Part shown: positions 1 to 5,724 of the stretch, in pieces
Numbering within the stretch: the first letter of the stretch is position 1
Layout of the letters: the number at the start of each line of letters is the position of its first letter
From: DASWIG01 sp965371445
Lineage (GTDB): Bacteria; Acidobacteriota; Thermoanaerobaculia; Multivoradales; J023
Direction of reading: 5' to 3'
Assembly (NCBI GenBank): GCA_965371445.1
Contig: CBDUYN010000257.1
Span: 1-11,137 of the forward strand
Length of the DNA: 11,137 bases
The notes under the pieces: generated by a model
Seen by the model: the letters and a program-made list of their open reading frames with translations, nothing else
Databases searched by the model: none
Told to the model about the DNA's origin: nothing
Translations under genes and position numbers: made by a program

Positions 1-286
1 AGGAGCCAGTCCGAAATGGGCGCGATGGGCCGCGGCAGAAGATGGGGCAGCGGCTCTATGAATCGTCGGCGACGGTCCGAGGGACCTTGCTCCCGAGAGC
101 GGCAAGAGCTGCCGGAGGGGCGCCGGTGAGCCGCATGCGTTCTGCGGCCTGGCGACCGGAGCTAGCGCCGGACGTATCCAGATCGCAACCGGCGATGGCC
201 GCCAAGGAAGGCAAGGAAGGCAAGATCGAGGAGGTCGCCTTTGCGCCATATGCCCCGGCAAAAGAGGGCCGGGAGGAGAACGGACA
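1..286. other. Non-coding 3' flank of the VWFA cluster; no gene supported
   Basis: No convincing coding region lies here on either strand. A short open frame on the plus strand (42-344) has low-complexity, Arg/Ala-rich content, no ribosome binding site and runs into the 3' end of the neighbouring minus-strand gene, so it was not called. The segment contains a 9-nt tandem duplication (AAGGAAGGC at 204-212 and 213-221) and small inverted repeats (GGTCC/GGACC at 74-86; CGGCA/TGCCG at 100-114). None has a T tract that would make it a convincing terminator for the gene ending at 287. Confidence 0.5.
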
Positions 287-1978
287 TCAGTTCGGGACGA
301 CCTCCAGCTTCGACGTCAGGATCGCGCCCGACGCCGTGTCGTAAAGCGCGACGACCAGGTCGTGGCGCTCGTTGCGCAACGTCAGGCTCGTTTCCCAGCG
401 CCGCATCTCGCCCTCCTTCGGCGGCTCGTCGAGGGTGATCGTCAAGGGGACGACCGGCGAGCTCAGGGTCGTGCCCCTGGCGTCCTGAATCGCCACGCGA
501 AGCTCGGCCTGGGCGACGTAGTGGTCCTCGTATGGCAGGAAGGTCAGCGCCTGCATCGGCACGAGCAATCGAATCTGGACCTCAAGCTTGCCGCGGCCAA
601 CTCGTTTCATCTCGCCGACCTCGACCGGCAGTGCCGCCGCGGCCGGCGGCGCGTCGCCCAGGAGCAAAGTCGACTCGACCATCATCGTCACCTCCTGCTG
701 GCGGGAGAAATCGGCGAAGCTCTTGCGCGAGCGGGCTTCGAGGCCCTTGTGTCGCGTCCGGACATCGACTTTGTGGCTCGAGTCGTCTCCCTTCCACTGC
801 GGAGTGAAACCGATCCAGTAGTAGCTGCGGGTGTCGCGCGCTACCTCCACGAGGGCGTTCATCGTCGCGGCGCGGAACAGCGCCCGCCCGCCGGTGTCGC
901 GCGCCAGGAACCGCATCGTGGAATCGTTCTGCTGAAAGCGGTCCTCGGTGGTGGAGAACGGCGTGTCGATCGGATAGATCGTGTAGGCGAGACGGTTCGC
1001 GGTCTCGATCAGCGGACCGTAGAGGTTCTCGCCGTAGCTGAAGCCGGTGGTGTAGATCGCAAGCGTCGGATCCTGGATCGCCCATTCGGCGGGGCTGTAG
1101 GGCCAACCGCCGGACATGAGCAGCATCACCTTGCGGCCCGGCGGATTGGCAAAACCGCGCAGCGACGAGGTCGCCGCCGCGACCACCCTCTCGACCTGGA
1201 GCTCGACGACGCCCGCCGCCTGCTCCTGGCGCAGCGACGGCATCGAACCGGTCACCCGGGTCCCGGTGAGGTTCGAGTTGAAAAGCCCCGCGGTCCCTCC
1301 GAGCTCGGCGAGGCTCTGCCCCCGGACGATCGGCTGGTCCGCCGCGGCCTCCGCCAAGAGCCCTTCGTCGCCCGAGGTCTCGTGGAGGCGGCGCTCGGCG
1401 CCGGCCTGGGCGCCCCACGCGGGACGCTCCATCGCCGCGCTCAACACCCGCTCCATCTCCGCGGTCGACTGGGTCCAGCTAGAAAGCATTTCAAGCCGGC
1501 GCCCGTCGAAAGCGACCACCGCCATCCGGTCCTCGGGATTCAGGACGCTCACCTGCTCGAGGAGCCGGCGAAGCACCCGGTTACGCCGCGCACCGACGGT
1601 GAAGTACTCGTCGATGAAGACGAGATAGCTCGTCGCGACGGGCTTGCCCGGCAGCAGCGCCGGCACGGTCGAGCTCGAGGCCTCCCCGCCCGTCGCCACC
1701 GCGGTACCGCCGTGAACTTCGGTGAAGTACTCGATCGGCACCTCCCTACCGTCCACCGTCAGAACGAAGTCTTCCGGCGTCAAGCCCGTCTCCCGTTCGC
1801 CGTCACGGGTGACGACGACCTCGAGGTTGACGACGCGCACGTCGATCACCTCGCCGAAAAGACTTGACGGATCGGGGGATTCCTGGGCCGAGAGGCCGGG
1901 GACAAGGAGCGTGCCCAGGAGCGCTACGGCAATCGTAGCGACCCGGAAGATGTCGTGGACTCGTCGTGGGTCGATCAC
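287..1978 (-). CDS. Secreted VWFA-related protein, paralogue 1 (MIDAS-less)
   Basis: Predicted 563-aa exported protein of the acidobacterial 'VWFA-related' family (TIGR03436-like); biological role unknown. Residues 1-31 form a signal peptide: basic start, hydrophobic core at about 12-28, likely cleavage LSA|QE. Residues 41-92 are a conserved beta segment (FGEVIDVRVVNLEVVVT, then EDFVLTVDG). Residues 117-383 are the von Willebrand A-like core, with LVFIDEYFT at 119-127, NPEDRMAVVAF at 147-157, KVMLLMSGGWP at 283-293 and TGG at 362-364. The MIDAS motif DxSxS is DEYFT, and the usual TDG loop is SGG, so classical metal binding is doubtful. A variable insert covers about 185-258. Residues 384-422 (SYYWIGFTP...) and 430-563 are beta-rich C-terminal regions. 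The start is GTG, fixed by an AGGAG site 7 nt upstream; the stop is TGA. It lies 31 bp after paralogue 2, so it is probably the last gene of an operon. Family assignment is firm; function is not. Confidence 0.88.
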   Translation of the reverse strand: MIDPRRVHDIFRVATIAVALLGTLLVPGLSAQESPDPSSLFGEVIDVRVVNLEVVVTRDGERETGLTPEDFVLTVDGREVPIEYFTEVHGGTAVATGGEASSSTVPALLPGKPVATSYLVFIDEYFTVGARRNRVLRRLLEQVSVLNPEDRMAVVAFDGRRLEMLSSWTQSTAEMERVLSAAMERPAWGAQAGAERRLHETSGDEGLLAEAAADQPIVRGQSLAELGGTAGLFNSNLTGTRVTGSMPSLRQEQAAGVVELQVERVVAAATSSLRGFANPPGRKVMLLMSGGWPYSPAEWAIQDPTLAIYTTGFSYGENLYGPLIETANRLAYTIYPIDTPFSTTEDRFQQNDSTMRFLARDTGGRALFRAATMNALVEVARDTRSYYWIGFTPQWKGDDSSHKVDVRTRHKGLEARSRKSFADFSRQQEVTMMVESTLLLGDAPPAAAALPVEVGEMKRVGRGKLEVQIRLLVPMQALTFLPYEDHYVAQAELRVAIQDARGTTLSSPVVPLTITLDEPPKEGEMRRWETSLTLRNERHDLVVALYDTASGAILTSKLEVVPN

Positions 1979-1985
1979 ACTCTCT

Positions 1986-1990
1986 CTCCT
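1986..1990 (-). promoter_or_regulatory. Ribosome binding site deciding the GTG start of paralogue 1
   Basis: On the minus strand AGGAG precedes GTG by 7 nt, an optimal spacing. No other start codon lies near the beginning of the signal peptide, so this site supports the non-ATG start at 1978. It lies inside the 31-bp gap after the preceding gene, consistent with translation from a shared transcript. Confidence 0.8.
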
Positions 1991-2009
1991 GGTTCAGTCC
2001 GTCAGGTCT

Positions 2010-3698
2010 CTACTTCTGTCGTGGATCGACGGGGAGCTTCGTGGTCAGGATCTTGCCCGAAGCGTTGTCGTAGAGCGAAACGATCAGCTCGTGCTTTCTC
2101 TTGCGCATCCTGAGATGGGTTTCGTAGCTCCGGAGCTCGCCGTCTTTCGGCATCTCGTCGAGCTCGATGGTGAGCGGCATCACCGGTACTTCCGAAAGGT
2201 TTCCGAGGTCGTCCTGGACGGCGACGCGCAGCTCGGTTTCGGCCACGAACTTGTCCTTGTACGGCAGGAAGGTCAGCTCGTCGACCGGAATGATGACGTT
2301 CAAGGGGACCTCGACCTTGCCGAATCCCACGCGTCTGCTCTTCCCCACCTGGGCGGCGAGAGGTATCGCGCTCGGGGCGTCGCCCAGGATCAAGGCGCTC
2401 TCGACCATCATCGACACCTCGGTCCGGCGGGAGAGGTCGGAGAAGCCTTTTCGGGCGCGGACCTTGAGCCCCTTGCGGCGCGGCTTGATCTCCACCTTGT
2501 GCTTGCTGTCGTCCCCCCGCCACGAGGGAGTGAAGCCGAGCCAGTAGTAGGAGCGGGTGTCGGCCACGACGCGCTCGAACAAAGCGGCGCGCGCCCCGCC
2601 GAGGATCGCCTTGCCGCCGGTTTCCCGGGCGATCGTCAAGAGCGAGGTGCGCTGCTCCTGGTCGCGTTCGACGTAGAGGTTGAATCGCTGCTGGGCCACG
2701 TCGACGTCGCCGAGCTCGGCGTTGGCGAGCGTCGGACTCTCGTAGGGCACGTCGACGGGATAGAGCGTGTAGCTCAGGCGGTTGGCGGTCTCGACGAGCG
2801 AGCCGTAGAGCTCCTCGCCGACCTTGACGTCGCGCAGCGTCGAGCGGTAGAAGTCACCGGTCACGAACTGGGCCGGGTTGAAGGGCCAGCCGCCGGAGAG
2901 AAGCATCATGACCTTGCGTCCCGGCGGGTTGGCGAAGCTTCGAAGCGCCGAGCTCGCGGCGAGCACCACCCGATCCACCTGGCCGGCGATCCGGTCGGCT
3001 TCCTGCTCCTCCTCGGGGTCGAGGCGCTGGAGGTTGTCCAGGGTTTCGGTCACACCTACCTGCTCGCGGAGGAACTCCTGGTCGAGCCTGCGGCTCGACT
3101 CGTAGCTACGCTGCTCGGTGATGCGTCGAAGGCCGTGGGCCGGCTGCTCCAGCGCGTCCTCCAGGACCCGCGTCAGCTCCGGGAGCGATTGGCTCCAGGA
3201 AGAGAGCATCTTGAGCTTCTTGCCGTTGAACGCCACGACCGCCATCCGGTCCTCGGGGTTTAAGAGCGGCAGCTGCTCGATCAGGTCGCGGATCACCTTG
3301 TCGCGGCGCGGCTTCACCATGAAGAAGTTGTCGATGAAGACGAGGTAGCTGGTCTCGACCGGCGTCCCGGGAGCGAGCGCCGGGAGCGTGGCGGCCGCCG
3401 CCTCGTCGCCGCGCACCACCGCGGTGCCGCCGTGGACCTCGGTGAAGTACTCGATCGGCACCTCGTTGCCGTCGACGGTGAGCACGAAGTCCTCGGGAAC
3501 CAACCCCGTGACGCGCTCGCCGTTCTCGGTGACCACGATCTCGAGGTTCACGACTCGGACGTCGATCACCTCGCCGAAGCTCGAGGCCGGGACCTCGTCC
3601 TGGGCGGTGGCGAAGCCTGCCGTCCAGGACGCCAGGAGCACGGCCGCGCCCACCCAACGGGCGAGGCGGGCCAACGTTAACGACTCTCTGTCTCTCAT
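2010..3698 (-). CDS. Secreted VWFA-related protein, paralogue 2 (MIDAS-less)
   Basis: Predicted 562-aa exported protein, the closest relative of the downstream paralogue. Residues 41-94 align to it without gaps and with only about six differences. The signal peptide is residues 1-32 with a classical ATA|Q cleavage site after a hydrophobic core at about 14-28. The conserved beta segment is 41-94. The VWA-like core is about 117-382, with LVFIDNFFM at 119-127, NPEDRMAVVAF at 147-157, KVMMLLSGGWP at 262-272 and TGG at 360-362. The MIDAS Asp123 remains, but both serines are replaced (DNFFM) and the later TDG is SGG. The central insert (about 185-237) is charged, Gln/Glu/Arg-rich and unlike the other paralogues. 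Residues 383-421 (SYYWLGFTP) and 428-562 are the shared beta-rich tail. The ATG at 3698 is preferred over the in-frame TTG at 3722 because AGGAG lies 7 nt upstream of it and the signal peptide begins there. Stop TAG. Ligand and function are unknown. Confidence 0.88.
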   Translation of the reverse strand: MRDRESLTLARLARWVGAAVLLASWTAGFATAQDEVPASSFGEVIDVRVVNLEIVVTENGERVTGLVPEDFVLTVDGNEVPIEYFTEVHGGTAVVRGDEAAAATLPALAPGTPVETSYLVFIDNFFMVKPRRDKVIRDLIEQLPLLNPEDRMAVVAFNGKKLKMLSSWSQSLPELTRVLEDALEQPAHGLRRITEQRSYESSRRLDQEFLREQVGVTETLDNLQRLDPEEEQEADRIAGQVDRVVLAASSALRSFANPPGRKVMMLLSGGWPFNPAQFVTGDFYRSTLRDVKVGEELYGSLVETANRLSYTLYPVDVPYESPTLANAELGDVDVAQQRFNLYVERDQEQRTSLLTIARETGGKAILGGARAALFERVVADTRSYYWLGFTPSWRGDDSKHKVEIKPRRKGLKVRARKGFSDLSRRTEVSMMVESALILGDAPSAIPLAAQVGKSRRVGFGKVEVPLNVIIPVDELTFLPYKDKFVAETELRVAVQDDLGNLSEVPVMPLTIELDEMPKDGELRSYETHLRMRKRKHELIVSLYDNASGKILTTKLPVDPRQK

Positions 3699-3705
3699 CT
3701 CGATT

Positions 3706-3710
3706 CTCCT
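3706..3710 (-). promoter_or_regulatory. Ribosome binding site deciding the ATG start of paralogue 2
   Basis: AAAGGAG ends 7 nt before the ATG at 3698 on the minus strand. It rules out the longer in-frame reading that begins with TTG at 3722, since that start would place the Shine-Dalgarno sequence inside the coding region. Confidence 0.8.
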
Positions 3711-3751
3711 TTGCCGGGCCAACCTGGCGCGCGGCGGCTACCGTCCGCAAC

Positions 3752-3771
3752 GAAGCCCCGGGGGGGGCTTC
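3752..3771 (-). other. Perfect 8-bp stem, 4-nt loop hairpin between paralogues 3 and 2
   Basis: GAAGCCCC and GGGGCTTC form a perfect inverted repeat around a 4-nt homopolymer loop (GGGG on the plus strand, CCCC on the minus strand). It sits in the 111-bp gap between the stop of paralogue 3 and the start of paralogue 2. No T tract follows on either strand, so a strong intrinsic terminator is unlikely. An attenuator, or a stem that stabilises an mRNA end and sets relative expression inside the operon, is possible. The plus strand carries an uninterrupted run of eight G. Confidence 0.45.
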
Positions 3772-3809
3772 TGTTGTCATCTACGGCTCGGCGCTCGATC
3801 CGGACGTTA

Positions 3810-5477
3810 TCAGGGATCGAGCTCCAGTCGTTTCGACCACAGCTCCCCCGTGGTCGGTTCGTAAAGGGCCACCAGCAGGGTGTGGGGCCGATCTCGGAGC
3901 TTGAGCTCCGCGGTCCAGGGCTCGACCTCTCCGCTGGCCGGAGGCTCGCGCCGGCGGATCTCGAGGGTCCGAACCGGGATCTCGACCTTCGCACCCGTGT
4001 CGTCGCGGGCCGAGAGGCGTAGCTCGACGGCACCGAAAAGCTCCTCGCCGTGGGGCAGGAGCGTCAACTCCGCAAGCGGCACACGGACGGTGAGCGGCAA
4101 GCGGAGCCGTCCGCGCCCGACACGCCGCGGAGAACCCAACTCGACGTCGAGCGCGGCTCCGGGGATCTCGGTACCGAAAAGCTGCGCGCCCTCGATCACG
4201 AGGTCGATCTCGCTCGCCCGCGAGAGGTCGGTGAAGCTCGTTCGGCTCCGTACCCGGACACCCGGACGCTCCACCTCGATGCGTAGCCGGTGGCTGTGGT
4301 CGTCGCCTTGCCACGTGGGTGAGAAGCCCAGCCAGTAGTAGGAACGGGTGTCCTCGAGGGTCGACTGGAAGGCCACCCGGTTGGCGGCGCTCTCGAAGCC
4401 CTTGCCGCCCGTGGCGAGGGCCAGCTGCAACAGGGTGTCGCGGCTGTCGGAGGTCACCGCTTCGCGGCGCGCACCGTAGCGGTCGGCGTCGCCGATCGAG
4501 CCGATCTCGGCGCTGCGCAGGTTGGCGCCGGCAAGCGGCTGGAGGTTCACCGGATAGAGGGTGTATCCAAGCCGGTTGGCCGTCTCGATCAGCGGCTCCA
4601 GGGTGGCGAAGCGCTCGCCGGGTGCGATCCGACGCGAGCCGGCGATCAAGATGTCGGTCCGCTCGGCGCTCGCTGCCGGCCAGCCGCCCGTCAGGAGCAA
4701 CATGACCTTGCGTCCCGAAGGCTTGGCGAATCCGCGGAGCGTTGACGCCGCCGCGCGGACGACACGCTCGACCTGGGCGTCGACCTCCTGGCTCGACTGG
4801 AGGTCAAAAGCGGCGCTGCGCCGCCGGCCCCCCATGAAGCCGATCGACGAGAAGCTCGACGAGGGCCGAATCTGGTAGGCCTCCCGGCCCGAGGTGTCGA
4901 ACCGGCGCAGGTCGCTGCGCCGCCGCAGCCCGTAGGCGCTACGTTCCATGGCCCGGTCGAGGGCCTCTACAAGCTCGCTCGGCGAGCTCGTCCAGGGCGC
5001 GAGGAGCTCGATCTGCCGGCCGTCGAAGGCCACGATCGCCATCGTGTCCTCGGGGCTCAGCAAGTCGATCTGCGCGCCCAGGCTCGCCAGCACGCGGTTG
5101 CGGTAGATCGGAATGCAGAAGTAGTCGTCGATGAAAAGGAGGATGCGGCGTCCTACGTTCTCCCCCGCCGCCAGCGCCGGGACCGTCTCGGTGCCGGGCC
5201 GCGCCGCCGCCGCGCGGCCTTCCGAGACCTCGGTGAAGTAGTCGATCGGCACCTCTTTGCCGTCGACGAAGAGGCGGAAGTCCTCGGCGCCGAGGCCCGC
5301 GACGCGCTCGCCGCGCCGGTTGGTGGCCACCACCTCGACGTTGACCACCCGGACGTCGACCACCTCGGCAAAGCTCGGGAACGGCGACGTCTGTGCCGAC
5401 AGGGGCGCGAAGGCCAGAAGCGTCGCTCCCAGGGCGGTGACGGTCAGGGTTTTGATGGGGTGGGCTCTTCGTCGCAT
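3810..5477 (-). CDS. Secreted VWFA-related protein, paralogue 3 (most divergent, MIDAS-less)
   Basis: Predicted 555-aa exported protein, first of the three tandem paralogues. Signal peptide residues 1-28: MRRR start, hydrophobic core about 11-26, cleavage LSA|QT. Conserved beta segment 36-84 (FAEVVDVRVVNVEVVAT, then VDGKEVPIDYFTEV). VWA-like core about 112-378: LLFIDDYFC at 113-121, SPEDTMAIVAFDG at 141-153, KVMLLLTGGWP at 257-267, TGG at 356-358. The MIDAS is DDYFC and the second metal loop is TGG rather than TDG. The central insert (about 183-234) is Ser/Arg/Phe-rich and unlike the others. Tail: SYYWLGFSP at 379-387 and the beta-rich region 424-555. The frame stays open upstream to 6044, but that part reads through the acyl-CoA dehydrogenase gene and is Ser/Arg/Pro junk. 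The ATG at 5477 directly precedes the signal peptide. No strong Shine-Dalgarno sequence is visible (only a GAG-rich stretch), unlike the other two copies. It follows a 247-bp gap that probably contains the operon promoter. Function unknown. Confidence 0.85.
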   Translation of the reverse strand: MRRRAHPIKTLTVTALGATLLAFAPLSAQTSPFPSFAEVVDVRVVNVEVVATNRRGERVAGLGAEDFRLFVDGKEVPIDYFTEVSEGRAAAARPGTETVPALAAGENVGRRILLFIDDYFCIPIYRNRVLASLGAQIDLLSPEDTMAIVAFDGRQIELLAPWTSSPSELVEALDRAMERSAYGLRRRSDLRRFDTSGREAYQIRPSSSFSSIGFMGGRRRSAAFDLQSSQEVDAQVERVVRAAASTLRGFAKPSGRKVMLLLTGGWPAASAERTDILIAGSRRIAPGERFATLEPLIETANRLGYTLYPVNLQPLAGANLRSAEIGSIGDADRYGARREAVTSDSRDTLLQLALATGGKGFESAANRVAFQSTLEDTRSYYWLGFSPTWQGDDHSHRLRIEVERPGVRVRSRTSFTDLSRASEIDLVIEGAQLFGTEIPGAALDVELGSPRRVGRGRLRLPLTVRVPLAELTLLPHGEELFGAVELRLSARDDTGAKVEIPVRTLEIRRREPPASGEVEPWTAELKLRDRPHTLLVALYEPTTGELWSKRLELDP

Positions 5478-5724
5478 GGTCGTCTCGCTCGCCGTCAAGG
5501 GACGGCTGCCTTGGAGATAAGCAAGACATGTACCAGGTCTCTCACGGGGGTGTCCATTCCTCTGCGGAAATCCGGGGTGGCCTGAAAAGAGGTCAATCTC
5601 CGAGGAACGTCCTCCCTCGAGGACGCGGCGTGGCGGGCTCGCTGTTGAGGCGGACCGCGGCTGTAGCCCCAATGGGCGTATCTCAGCCGCCACTTGGTCC
5701 TGGGCGGCCGATGACCCCGGAGCT
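5478..5724. promoter_or_regulatory. 247-bp intergenic region; probable promoter of the VWFA cluster
   Basis: This is the largest gap among the co-oriented genes and the natural place for the VWFA operon promoter. On the minus strand a TTGACC hexamer (plus coordinates 5592-5597) resembles a -35 box, but no good -10 hexamer lies 16-18 nt downstream, so no promoter can be pinned down. The region also holds a stem-loop near the acyl-CoA dehydrogenase stop (annotated separately) and a small inverted repeat GTCCTC-CCTC-GAGGAC at 5609-5624 that could be an operator or chance. No coding sequence is supported. Confidence 0.35.
5657..5690 (-). terminator. Nested stem-loop downstream of the acyl-CoA dehydrogenase gene
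   Basis: GCGGCTG and CAGCCGC form a 7-bp outer stem. The sequence between them contains a second stem, GCCC-CAAT-GGGC on the plus strand. It begins about 34 nt past the TGA stop of the acyl-CoA dehydrogenase gene. There is no T tract, so this could be a factor-dependent terminator, a 3'-end-stabilising structure, or chance in GC-rich DNA. Confidence 0.35.

Noticed and set aside
362..1867. Long plus-strand open frame (501 codons) opposite VWFA paralogue 1
   Set aside because: It is antisense to a gene with a clear family match. Its product is Arg/His/Gly/Ala-rich with no domain, as expected from GC-rich codon bias on the other strand.
1722..3263. Plus-strand open frame (513 codons) spanning the junction of two VWFA genes
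   Set aside because: It crosses a 31-bp intergenic gap with two good signals on the minus strand and has low-complexity content and no ribosome binding site, so it is a shadow of the real genes.
5592..5621. Sigma-70-type promoter beginning at TTGACC on the minus strand
   Set aside because: No -10 hexamer with reasonable match lies 16-18 nt downstream, so the -35-like hexamer alone is not enough to call it.
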